NCBI RefSeq assembly: GCF_026712205.1
Contig: NZ_JAPPUW010000004.1
Span: 186,001 to 250,000, forward strand
DNA length: 64,000 nucleotides
Direction: 5' to 3'
Source of the DNA: Pelomonas aquatica
GTDB taxonomy: Bacteria; Pseudomonadota; Gammaproteobacteria; Burkholderiales; Burkholderiaceae_C
Below are positions 10,969 through 18,981 of this stretch, piece after piece. The notes below the pieces were generated by a model. The model was not told the DNA's origin, did no database searches, and saw nothing but the letters and a program-made list of their open reading frames with translations. The translations under genes were made by a program, and so were the position numbers. Each line of letters starts with the position of its first letter. The first letter of the stretch is position 1.

Positions 10969-12306
10969 ATGAAGAGATGGCTGACCATGGTCGCCGCACT
11001 GACGCTCGGCCTCGGCCTGACACTGGCCCGCGCCGCGGAGCCCACGCAGACCCAGGCTCAGAAGGCCGACGCGACGGCCCAGGCCTCGGGCTTCAAGATC
11101 CGCCCCGTCGACGACGCCTGGCGGGCCGCCCTGCCCCGCGACGCCGACGCCGCGACCCAGGCCTATATGGACCGGCTGCCGACCGACGTGGTCGCCAAGT
11201 CCGACGCCTACTACACCGGCGGCTACTGGCTGCAGCTGTGGAATCTGCTGGCCGGCCTGGCCGTCGCGGCCGTGCTGATGGCCGGCCGGCGTGCGGCGCG
11301 GCTGCGCGACTGGGCCCAGCGCTTCGGCCGCGGCCCGGTGCGGCGCGACATGCTGTTCGGCGCCGCCTATGGCGGCGTGTCGGCGCTGCTGACGCTGCCG
11401 CTGTCCATCTACGCGGACTGGTGGCGCGAGCAGGCCTACGGCATGTCGACGCAGACCTTCGTCGCCTGGCTGGGCGAGGCGCTGCTGATGCAGGCCGTCA
11501 ACATGGTGCTGCTCGCCCTGGTCGTCGCCGGCCTGTATGCCGTCATCCGCCGCGCCGGTGCGCGCTGGTGGATCTGGGGCACGGCCGCCGGCATGGCCAT
11601 GCTCGCCGTCATCGTCGCGATTTCGCCGGTGCTGATCGAGCCCCTCTTCAACACCTACAAGCCCGTCGAGGACGGCCCGATCAAGTCGGCCGTGCTGCAG
11701 ATGGCCCATGCCGACGGCGTGCCGGTGGACAACGTCTACGTCTTCGACGCCTCGCGCCAGACGACGCGCATCAGCGCCAACGTGGCCGGCCTGTTCGGCA
11801 CGGCCGCCGTGCGCCTGAACGACAACCTGCTGCGCCGCACGTCGGAGCCCGAGATCCGCGCCGTCATGGGCCACGAGCTCGGCCACTACGTGATGAACCA
11901 CATCGGCAAGACCCTGGCCCTGCTGACGCCGCTGCTCTTCGTCGGCTTCGCCCTCGTGCAATGGGCCATGACCCGGCTGCTGCGGCGCTTTGCCGGCGCG
12001 ACCGGCGTCAGCCGCATCGACGACGTGGCCGGCCTGCCGATGCTGGCCGCCGTGTTCTCGGTCTTCCTCGCGCTGGCGACGCCGGTCAACAACAGCATCA
12101 CCCGCGTGCTGGAGGCCGAGGCGGACAAGTTCGGCCTGAACCTGTCGCGCGAGCCGCACGGCTTCGCCGAGGGCCAGCTGCGTCTGGTGGAATACCGCAA
12201 GGCCGACCCCGGCCCCATCGAGGAATTCGTCTTCTTCCACCACCCGAGCACCCGCCACCGCATCCACGACGCGATGCGCTGGCGCGAGGCGATGGGCACA
12301 CCCTAA
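10969..12306 (+). CDS. M48-family (Ste24-like) membrane zinc metalloprotease
   Basis: A 445-residue protein with a cleavable signal (MKRWLTMVAALTLGLGLTLA) and several transmembrane helices (about 87-105, 127-150, 168-195, 202-225, 315-335, 355-375). The zinc site HELGH is at 302-306 and the third ligand lies in EAEADKFG near 385, as in CAAX-protease/Ste24 and HtpX-like enzymes. It would cleave membrane or membrane-near proteins. A clear AGGAG precedes the ATG, and 116 bases separate it from the DUF350 gene, so it may have its own promoter. Whether it belongs functionally to the polyamine block or only travels with it is open. Confidence 0.9.
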   Translation: MKRWLTMVAALTLGLGLTLARAAEPTQTQAQKADATAQASGFKIRPVDDAWRAALPRDADAATQAYMDRLPTDVVAKSDAYYTGGYWLQLWNLLAGLAVAAVLMAGRRAARLRDWAQRFGRGPVRRDMLFGAAYGGVSALLTLPLSIYADWWREQAYGMSTQTFVAWLGEALLMQAVNMVLLALVVAGLYAVIRRAGARWWIWGTAAGMAMLAVIVAISPVLIEPLFNTYKPVEDGPIKSAVLQMAHADGVPVDNVYVFDASRQTTRISANVAGLFGTAAVRLNDNLLRRTSEPEIRAVMGHELGHYVMNHIGKTLALLTPLLFVGFALVQWAMTRLLRRFAGATGVSRIDDVAGLPMLAAVFSVFLALATPVNNSITRVLEAEADKFGLNLSREPHGFAEGQLRLVEYRKADPGPIEEFVFFHHPSTRHRIHDAMRWREAMGTP

Positions 12307-12312
12307 GAAGCT

Positions 12313-12657
12313 GTGAGCCAACACGATTTCGCCGCCCTGACCACCAACGCCCACGAGGACTGGACGCTGTTCGCCGTGCGCCTGCACGACAAGCCCGGTG
12401 CCGGCGAACTGCGCCGCGCGCTGCTGCAGGCCCATCTCGAATGGGTGGCCGCGCAGGGCGAGCAACTGCGCGTGGCGGGCTCGCTGCGCGAGTCGCCCGA
12501 GGCGACACCGATCGGCGCGCTCTGGGTCGTGCGCGCGGCGGACAAGGCCGCCGTCGAGGCGCTGATCGCCACCGATCCCTTCACCACCGGCGGCCTGCGC
12601 GCCGGCTGGGACATCTATCACTGGAGCAAGGCTTTGCCCCAGCCGGTGAGTTTCTAA
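12313..12657 (+). CDS. YciI-like domain protein
   Basis: A 114-residue protein with the YCII-related fold pattern: WTLFAVRLHDKPGAGELRRA, then HLEWVAAQGEQLRVAGSL, and a C-terminal DPFTTGGLRAGWDIYHW typical of YciI members, including the paired Asp-Pro-Phe. It starts with GTG at 12313, six bases after the M48 stop, and is followed after one base by the GTG start of the aminopropyltransferase gene, so it is tightly co-transcribed. YciI-type proteins have been linked to small-molecule hydrolysis or dehydrochlorination. No substrate can be assigned here. Confidence 0.8.
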   Translation: MSQHDFAALTTNAHEDWTLFAVRLHDKPGAGELRRALLQAHLEWVAAQGEQLRVAGSLRESPEATPIGALWVVRAADKAAVEALIATDPFTTGGLRAGWDIYHWSKALPQPVSF

Positions 12658-12658
12658 G

Positions 12659-14221
12659 GTGAGCACGCCCCCGCACGCCGAGCACCGCCGCCCCAGCCTG
12701 GCGGAGGTGCTGCTGCTTGCCAGCGTCTTCGTCATCGCCGCCTGCGGCCTGGTCTACGAGTTGGCCGCGGGCGCGCTCGCAAGCTATCTGCTCGGCGACT
12801 CGGTGCTGCAGTTCTCCACCGTCATCGGCGTCTACCTGTTCGCGATGGGCCTGGGCTCCTGGCTGTCGCGCTTCGTCGAGCGCCAGCTCGTCGGCGTCTT
12901 CCTGCAGGTCGAGCTGCTCGTCGGCGTCGTCGGCGGGCTGATGCCGGCGGCGCTGTTCGCAGTGCACAGCCTGCTGCCGCCCGGCGAGGGCACGGCCTTC
13001 CGCGTGCTGCTCTATGGGCTGGTGCTGCTCGTCGGCACGCTGGTGGGGCTGGAGATCCCCCTCGTCATGCGCATCCTGAAGCACCACTTCAGCGCCCGCT
13101 ACGGCCTGAAGGACCTGGTCTCGCAGGTGCTGACCTTCGACTACCTCGGCGCCCTGCTCGTGGCCCTGGCCTTCCCCCTCGTGCTGGTGCCCCAGCTCGG
13201 CCTGGTGCGCACCGGCATCGCCTTCGGCCTGCTCAACGTGGTCGTTGCCGTCTGGGCGCTGTGGCTGTTCCGCGCCGAGCTGCGCTTGCACCAGGCGCAT
13301 GCGGCGGCCTGCCTGCTGTCGGGCCTGCTGCTGCTCGCCGCGCTGCTGGGCGCCGAGCATCTGACGAGCTGGGCCGAGGAGCGCTTCTACGGCGAGCACA
13401 TCGTCTTCAAGCAGAGCAGCCCCTACCAGCGCATCGTCGTCACCGACGGCCGCGCCGGCACGCGGCTGTTCCTGAACGGCAATCTGCAGTTCCATTCCAA
13501 GGATGAATACCGTTACCACGAAGCGCTTGTCCAGCCGGCCATGGCCGCGCACGGCGCGCCAAAGCGCGTGCTGGTGCTGGGCGGCGGCGACGGCATGGCG
13601 GTGCGCGAGATCCTGAAGTACGCCAGCGTCGAGCACGTCACCCTAGTCGAGCTGGACCCGCTGATGACGACGCTGTTCCGCGACACGCCCAAGCTCGCCG
13701 CACTGAACGACCACTCGCTGTCATCGCCCAAGCTGCGCATCGTCAACGCGGACGCCTTCGGCTGGCTGGAGCAGCAGAAGGACAGCTTCGACGTCATCGT
13801 CATCGACTTCCCCGACCCGTCCAACTTCGCGCTGGGCAAGCTCTACACGGCCAGCTTCTACGAGCTCGTCGACCAGCACCTTGCTGCTGCCGGCTATGCC
13901 GTCGTGCAGACCACGTCGCCGCTGATCGCGCGGCGCAGCTTCTGGACCGTCGTGACGACGCTGGAGGCCGTCGGCCTGACGACGACGCCCTACCATGCCC
14001 ATGTGCCCAGCTTCGGCGAATGGGGCTTCGTGCTGGCCTCGCGCCGGCCGTTCCGGCGGCCGACCCAGTTCCCGCCCGGCCTGCGCTTCGTCAGCGTGCC
14101 GAGCCTGCCGGCGCTGCTGGACTTCCCGCCCGACATGGCGCGCGTGCCGACCGACGTGAACCGGCTTTCCAACCAGGTGCTGGTGCAGACCTTCGAGGAA
14201 GAATGGGGGGCCGTGCATTGA
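12659..14221 (+). CDS. Membrane-embedded polyamine aminopropyltransferase (SpeE-like)
   Basis: A 520-residue fusion of about seven transmembrane helices (residues 14-232) to a spermidine-synthase-like domain (about 245-470). The catalytic half shows YQRIVV (256-261), FLNGNLQFHSKDEYRYHEAL (271-290), the decarboxylated-AdoMet-binding VLVLGGGDG (304-312), the acidic VELDP (330-334) and IDFPDPSNF (382-390), where D383 and D386 match the catalytic aspartates of SpeE. It should transfer an aminopropyl group from decarboxylated AdoMet to an amine at the cytoplasmic face of the membrane. It starts with GTG at 12659. speD, which would make the donor, is nearby on the other strand. The acceptor is unknown. 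Confidence 0.87.
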   Translation: MSTPPHAEHRRPSLAEVLLLASVFVIAACGLVYELAAGALASYLLGDSVLQFSTVIGVYLFAMGLGSWLSRFVERQLVGVFLQVELLVGVVGGLMPAALFAVHSLLPPGEGTAFRVLLYGLVLLVGTLVGLEIPLVMRILKHHFSARYGLKDLVSQVLTFDYLGALLVALAFPLVLVPQLGLVRTGIAFGLLNVVVAVWALWLFRAELRLHQAHAAACLLSGLLLLAALLGAEHLTSWAEERFYGEHIVFKQSSPYQRIVVTDGRAGTRLFLNGNLQFHSKDEYRYHEALVQPAMAAHGAPKRVLVLGGGDGMAVREILKYASVEHVTLVELDPLMTTLFRDTPKLAALNDHSLSSPKLRIVNADAFGWLEQQKDSFDVIVIDFPDPSNFALGKLYTASFYELVDQHLAAAGYAVVQTTSPLIARRSFWTVVTTLEAVGLTTTPYHAHVPSFGEWGFVLASRRPFRRPTQFPPGLRFVSVPSLPALLDFPPDMARVPTDVNRLSNQVLVQTFEEEWGAVH

Positions 14222-15762
14222 GGCGCCGCGAGCTGATCGGGCTCGCCGCGCTGGCGGGCTGCACGCCCGAAGCGCCGCCGCTGCAGGGCGGCTGGGTCGG
14301 CACCCATCCCGAGCGCGGCCACCGGCTGCGCGGTAGCGAACTGCCGCGCCCCGATGGGCCGCCGAAGACAGCCGGCATCCTCATCGTCGGCAGCGGCATC
14401 GCCGGCCTGGCCTGCACACGCGCCCTCGCCAGCCAGGGCATCGACGACCTCGCGCTGCTCGACCTCGAGGACCAGGCCGGTGGCAACAGCCGCGGCCACA
14501 GCCTTGCCGGCTCGCCCTGCCCCCTCGGCGCCCACTATCTGCCGCTGCCCGGCCCCGAGGCCCGCGAGGTTGGCGAGCTGCTGCACGATCTCGGCCTGGC
14601 CCGCGAACAGTTCGGCCGCACGGTCTGGGACGAGCGCCACCTCTGCCACAGCCCGCAGGAACGCCTCTTCATCGACGGCGCCTGGATCGACGGCCTGCTG
14701 CCGCCGCCCGACGGCGCGGCCTCGCTGGCCCAGTACCGGCGCTTCGCCGCCCTCGTCGCCCAGGCCCAGCGCGAGGTCGGCTTCGCGATGCCCAGCCACC
14801 GCGCGCACTGGACGGCCGCCCATGCGGCGCTGGACGCCCAGACCTTCGCCGCCTGGCTGGACGCGAACGGGCTGACCGACGCCCGACTGCGCTGGTATCT
14901 CGACTACTGCTGCCGCGACGACTTCGGCGCCCCGGCCGCCACCGTGTCCGCCTGGGCCGGCATCCACTACTTCGCGAGCCGCCACGGCTTCCACGCGCCG
15001 GGCGATGAGACCGCCGAGCGCGAGCCCGTGCTGACCTGGCCCGAAGGCAATGGCTGGCTGTCCGCCCGGCTTGCCGCGCCGCTGCGCGAACGCATCCACC
15101 TCGGCCGCACCGTGCTGCGCGTGGGCGAGACGCGCGACGGCATCGAGCTGCTGGCCTGGAACGAGGCCGCCGGCGCGCCCGAGCGCTGGGCCGCCCGCGC
15201 CGTCGTCATGGCCACGCCGCTGTTCGTCTCGGCCCGGCTGCTGGCCTCGCCGCCCGATGCGCTGCGCACGCTGAAGCAGGCCCACGCGCCCTGGCTGACC
15301 GCCAACCTGAGCCTGCGCGAACGCCTGCTGGACCGCCCCGGCGCGCCGCCGTCCTGGGACAACGTGCGCTACGGCTCCGAGGCCCTGGGCTATGTGGATG
15401 CCCGCCACCAGGACCTGGACCCGACGCCCCGCCCGCCGCTGCTGACCGCCTACCTGGCCCTGCCCCAGGCCGAGCGCGCCACGCTGCTCGGCGCACCGTG
15501 GACGACCTGGGCCCGCCGCGCCGTCAGCGAGCTGGCCCGCATCCACCCCGACCTGCCGGGCAAGCTGGAGCGCATCGAGCTCTGCCGCTTCGGCCATGCG
15601 ATGAGCATCCCGACGCCGGGCCTGCGCAGCTCGGCCGAGCTGGCCGCGCTGAACGCGCAGCGCGGCCGCGTCGTGTTCGCGCACGGCGACTTGGGCGGAT
15701 ATTCGGTGTTCGAGGAGGCCTACACGGCCGGCGTCGAGGCGGCGGCGCGGCTCAGCCTCTGA
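14218..15762 (+). CDS. Exported FAD-dependent oxidoreductase (amine-oxidase-like)
   Basis: A 514-residue flavoprotein. It begins at TTG 14218, overlapping the aminopropyltransferase stop as TTGA. The first residues read RRRELIGLAALAGC, a twin-arginine motif followed by a lipobox with Cys at 15, so it is probably a Tat-exported lipoprotein. The FAD-binding ILIVGSGIAGLACTRALA follows at about 52, with EDQAGGNSRG in the amine-oxidase position. A C-terminal block with FAHGDLGGYSVFEEAYTAG closes the FAD site. It could oxidise the polyamine made by the preceding enzyme, which is inference. Its 3' end overlaps the convergent speD by 11 bases. Confidence 0.78.
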   Translation: MRRRELIGLAALAGCTPEAPPLQGGWVGTHPERGHRLRGSELPRPDGPPKTAGILIVGSGIAGLACTRALASQGIDDLALLDLEDQAGGNSRGHSLAGSPCPLGAHYLPLPGPEAREVGELLHDLGLAREQFGRTVWDERHLCHSPQERLFIDGAWIDGLLPPPDGAASLAQYRRFAALVAQAQREVGFAMPSHRAHWTAAHAALDAQTFAAWLDANGLTDARLRWYLDYCCRDDFGAPAATVSAWAGIHYFASRHGFHAPGDETAEREPVLTWPEGNGWLSARLAAPLRERIHLGRTVLRVGETRDGIELLAWNEAAGAPERWAARAVVMATPLFVSARLLASPPDALRTLKQAHAPWLTANLSLRERLLDRPGAPPSWDNVRYGSEALGYVDARHQDLDPTPRPPLLTAYLALPQAERATLLGAPWTTWARRAVSELARIHPDLPGKLERIELCRFGHAMSIPTPGLRSSAELAALNAQRGRVVFAHGDLGGYSVFEEAYTAGVEAAARLSL

Positions 15763-16117
15763 GCAACTGCTGGCGGCCGACTTCGCCGGGCTCGAAATGG
15801 CGGATCAACGCATCGAGCAAGGCCCTGGCCTTGTCGCTGTTGTCGCCGCCGTAATTGCAGACATAGACGTCCAGCGTGACCGCACCCAGCTCCGGCCAGG
15901 TGTGCACGGCCAGGTGGGACTCCGCCAGCAGCACGACACCGGTGATGCCGCCCTGCCCGTCGGCCGGGCCGAAGCGGTGCATCAGTTCGGCCACGCCCTG
16001 CAGGCCCGCGACAGCGACGGCCTCGCGGCACAGCGCACCCAGCGCGACCGGGTCGGTCATGATCGCCAGCGCGGCGTCGACCCCTTGCAGGTCGGCGGTC
16101 AGGTGCAGGCCCTGCAA
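15752..16117 (-). CDS. speD: S-adenosylmethionine decarboxylase proenzyme
   Basis: A 121-residue short AdoMet decarboxylase (class 1b size). It self-cleaves to form a pyruvoyl group and makes decarboxylated AdoMet, the aminopropyl donor. The cleavage site E66-S67 lies in LLAESHLAVHTWPE. S67, H72 and C87 stand in the same spacing as Ser63, His68 and Cys83 of the Thermotoga enzyme, so the active site looks complete. The only usable start is TTG 16117, one base after the moaD stop. An in-frame stop lies four codons further upstream. It is last in the thrC-moeA-moaD direction, yet its function matches the convergent plus-strand genes. Confidence 0.92.
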   Translation of the reverse strand: MQGLHLTADLQGVDAALAIMTDPVALGALCREAVAVAGLQGVAELMHRFGPADGQGGITGVVLLAESHLAVHTWPELGAVTLDVYVCNYGGDNSDKARALLDALIRHFEPGEVGRQQLLRG

Positions 16118-16118
16118 C

Positions 16119-16367
16119 TCAGCCGCCGGTCACGGGAGGGAAGAAGGCCAGCTCGTCGCCGTCCGCCAGCACGGCCGACTCGGCGCACATCTTCTGGTTC
16201 AGCGCCGAACGCACGGCGCGGTTGCGCGCCAGCGCTTCGGCATGGATGCCGCCGCGCGCCAGCAGCGCCTCGCGTGCGGCGGCGACCGTGCTGCCGGCCG
16301 GCAGGGCCAGGGCCTCGCCCTCACCCAGCTTCTCGCGCAGCGATGCGAAGAAGCGCAGCTTCACCAT
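16119..16367 (-). CDS. moaD: Molybdopterin synthase small subunit
   Basis: An 82-residue ubiquitin-like sulfur carrier. It ends in the required double glycine (PPVTGG), whose C-terminal carboxylate is converted to thiocarboxylate and donates sulfur to precursor Z on MoaE. MVKLRFFASLREKLG at the start and LADGDELAFFPPVTGG at the end are typical. The ATG lies five bases after the moeA stop. The expected next gene, moaE, is not here but at 7400-7873. speD takes its place. Confidence 0.93.
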   Translation of the reverse strand: MVKLRFFASLREKLGEGEALALPAGSTVAAAREALLARGGIHAEALARNRAVRSALNQKMCAESAVLADGDELAFFPPVTGG

Positions 16368-16372
16368 GATCG

Positions 16373-17584
16373 TCACGACAGCAGTTCCGAGAAGGGCAGG
16401 AAGCGCACCGCATCGCCCTTGGCAAAGGCCTGGCCGGCCGGGTTGTCCAGCAGGCCGTCGGCCCAGAAGGCAGAGGTCAGCACGCCGCTGCTCTGGTTGC
16501 CGAACAGGGCCAGGCCGCCGTCCTCGTCCAGGCGCACGCGCAGGAACTCGCGGCGCTTGTCGGGCCTGGGCCAGTCGAAGCCGGCCGCGATGCGGCAGGC
16601 GCGCGGCGCCAGGCGCGTGGCGCCCTGCAGCTTCAGCAGCACCGGCCGCACCAGCAGCAGGAAGGTCACGAGGCTGGACACCGGGTTGCCGGGCAGGCCG
16701 ATGAAATGCGCCGCGCCGACGCGGCCATGCGCGAAGGGCTTGCCGGGCTTGATCGCGATGGCCCACAGGTCCAGCCGCCCTTCGGTCTGCACGGCCGGGC
16801 GCAGATGGTCTTCCTCGCCGACGGAGACGCCGCCGGAGGTCAGGATGAGGTCGGCCCTGGCGGCCGCCTCGCGCAGCGCGGCGCGGGTCGCGTCGAGCTT
16901 GTCGGGCACGATGCCGAGGTCGATCACCTCGCAGCCCAGGCCTTCGACGAGCGCGCGCAGCGTGAAGCGGTTGGAGTTGTAGATGGCGCCGGGCGGCAGC
17001 GGCTCGCCGGGCATGACGAGTTCGTCGCCGGTCGAGAACAGCGCGACGCGCGGGCGGCGCGTCACCGTCAGCTCGGCCGCGCCGGCCGTGGCGGCCAGGC
17101 CCAGGGCGATGGCGTCCAGCCGCGTGCCGGCGGCCAGCACGACGGCACCTGCGCGCACGTCCTCGCCGCGCAGGCGCACATGCTGGCCCGGCACAACCGG
17201 CTGGGTAAGGCGCACGCGGCCGTCCGCGAACTCGGCGTGCTCCTGCATGACGACGGTGTCCGCACCCGCCGGGACCTGGGCACCGGTGAAGATGCGCGCC
17301 GCCTCGCCGGCCGCCAGCGGCTGCGGCAGGCTGCCGGCCGGGATGCGCTGCGTCACCGGCAGCGCTGCGGCGGCGTCGGCCGCGCGCAGGGCGTAGCCGT
17401 CCATGGCCGAGTTGTCGGCCGGCGGCACGTCCACCGGCGAGATCAGGTCCGCCGCCAGCACCCGGCCGCGTGCGGCCGAGGTGGGCAGGGTCTCGCGCTC
17501 GGCGAGGGGCTGGATCTGCGCCAGCAGCGTGGCCAGCGCGTCGTCCAGCGGGGTCAGGGCAGGTTTCTTCGCAGCTTCAGACAT
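16373..17584 (-). CDS. moeA: Molybdopterin molybdenumtransferase MoeA
   Basis: A 403-residue enzyme that inserts molybdate into adenylylated molybdopterin in the cytoplasm. Visible landmarks: DVPPADNSAMDGYALRAAD (about 52-70), FTGAQVPAGADTVVMQEHAE, VALFSTGDELVMPGEPL, ILTSGGVSVGEEDH and FIGLPGNPVSSLVTF, which together are specific for MoeA. The ATG overlaps the end of thrC by eight bases, so translation is coupled. The length is usual. moaD follows directly. Confidence 0.96.
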   Translation of the reverse strand: MSEAAKKPALTPLDDALATLLAQIQPLAERETLPTSAARGRVLAADLISPVDVPPADNSAMDGYALRAADAAAALPVTQRIPAGSLPQPLAAGEAARIFTGAQVPAGADTVVMQEHAEFADGRVRLTQPVVPGQHVRLRGEDVRAGAVVLAAGTRLDAIALGLAATAGAAELTVTRRPRVALFSTGDELVMPGEPLPPGAIYNSNRFTLRALVEGLGCEVIDLGIVPDKLDATRAALREAAARADLILTSGGVSVGEEDHLRPAVQTEGRLDLWAIAIKPGKPFAHGRVGAAHFIGLPGNPVSSLVTFLLLVRPVLLKLQGATRLAPRACRIAAGFDWPRPDKRREFLRVRLDEDGGLALFGNQSSGVLTSAFWADGLLDNPAGQAFAKGDAVRFLPFSELLS

Positions 17585-18968
17585 GGGCGTGAATGTAGGC
17601 CTTCACCTGGGCCACATCGGCCGGCATGACCTTCACGCGCTTGGGGAGTTGCTCGATGCCTTCGAGGCCGGCGGGCCGCGGCGGCTCGCTGCCGAGCGCC
17701 TCGACGATGGTCGCCGCGAACTTGGCCGGCAGCGCCGTCTCCAGCACCAGCATGGTCACGCTCGGGTCGCGCTGCTCCAGCGCCACCTTGAGGCCGTCGG
17801 CCGTGTGCGGGTCGATGACGACGCCGTGCTCGGCGTGGCGGCGGCGGATCATCGCGACGCGGTCGGCGTGCGTGCTGCGGCCGGACACGAAGCCGAAGCC
17901 GGCGATGGCCGCCTGCTCCTCGGCGCCCAGCACGAAGCGGCTGGCGCTGAAATACTGCTTCACGCGCGAGCCGTCGCGGCCCAGCAGGTCGAACACGAAG
18001 CGCTCGAAGTTGCTGGCCTTGGAGATGTCCATCGACGGGCTGGAGGTCTCGTGCGTGTCGGCCGTGCCGCGCGGGCGGTAGGCGCCGGTGCGGAAGAACT
18101 CGTCGAGCACGTCGTTCTCGTTGGTCGCCACCACCAGCTTCGCGATCGGCAGGCCCATCTGGCGTGCGACATGGCCCGCGCAGACGTTGCCGAAATTGCC
18201 TGACGGCACCGTGAAGCTGACCTTCTCGTCGTTGCTCTTCGTCGCCTGGAAGTAGCCGGCGAAGTAGTAGACGACCTGGGCCAGCAGCCGCGCCCAGTTG
18301 ATGGAGTTGACCGTGCCGATGCGGTGTTCGCGCTTGAAGGCCAGGTCGTTGGACACGGCCTTGACGATGTCCTGGCAGTCGTCGAACACGCCTTCGACGG
18401 CGATGTTGTGGATGTTGGCGTCCTGCAGGCTGAACATCTGCGCCTGCTGGAAGGGGCTCATGCGGCCGTTGGGGCTGAGCATGAAGACCTTGACGCCTGA
18501 TCTGCCGCGCATCGCGTACTCGGCCGCGCTGCCGGTGTCGCCCGAGGTCGCGCCGAGGATGTTCAGCGTCTGGCCGCGGCGGCCGAGCTCGTACTCGAAC
18601 AGCGCGCCGAGCAGCTGCATGGCCATGTCCTTGAAGGCCAGCGTCGGACCGTTGGACAGGCCTTGCAGCGCGATGCGCTCGCCCAGCCAGGTCAGCGGCG
18701 TGATTTCCTTCGTGCCGAAGACCTCCTCGGTGTAGACCTTGCGCGTGATGTCGCGCAGGTCGTCGGCCGGGATGTCGTCGATGTAGAGCGACAGGATCTC
18801 GAAGGCGAGGTCGGCGTAGGGCAGCGCGCGCCAGCGCGTCAGCGTCGCGTCGCTGACCTGGGGGTAGCTCTTGGGCAGGTAGAGGCCGCCGTCCGGCGCC
18901 AGGCCTTCGAGCAGGATGTCGGAGAAGCCGCGCTCCGTCTTGTCGCCGCGGGTGGAGATGTACTTCAT
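17577..18968 (-). CDS. thrC: Threonine synthase
   Basis: A 463-residue PLP enzyme converting O-phosphohomoserine to threonine. The start MKYISTRGDKTERGFSDILL and the PLP-lysine region GPTLAFKDMAMQLLG (about 105-120) are typical of the longer proteobacterial and yeast-like threonine synthases, as are LGATSGDTGSAAEYA and FTVPSGNFGNVCAGHVAR. It follows hom by 13 bases and overlaps moeA, giving an operon that joins threonine and molybdenum-cofactor synthesis, a common arrangement in Burkholderiales. Confidence 0.96.
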   Translation of the reverse strand: MKYISTRGDKTERGFSDILLEGLAPDGGLYLPKSYPQVSDATLTRWRALPYADLAFEILSLYIDDIPADDLRDITRKVYTEEVFGTKEITPLTWLGERIALQGLSNGPTLAFKDMAMQLLGALFEYELGRRGQTLNILGATSGDTGSAAEYAMRGRSGVKVFMLSPNGRMSPFQQAQMFSLQDANIHNIAVEGVFDDCQDIVKAVSNDLAFKREHRIGTVNSINWARLLAQVVYYFAGYFQATKSNDEKVSFTVPSGNFGNVCAGHVARQMGLPIAKLVVATNENDVLDEFFRTGAYRPRGTADTHETSSPSMDISKASNFERFVFDLLGRDGSRVKQYFSASRFVLGAEEQAAIAGFGFVSGRSTHADRVAMIRRRHAEHGVVIDPHTADGLKVALEQRDPSVTMLVLETALPAKFAATIVEALGSEPPRPAGLEGIEQLPKRVKVMPADVAQVKAYIHAHV

Positions 18969-18981
18969 GTCGACGTCCGGA

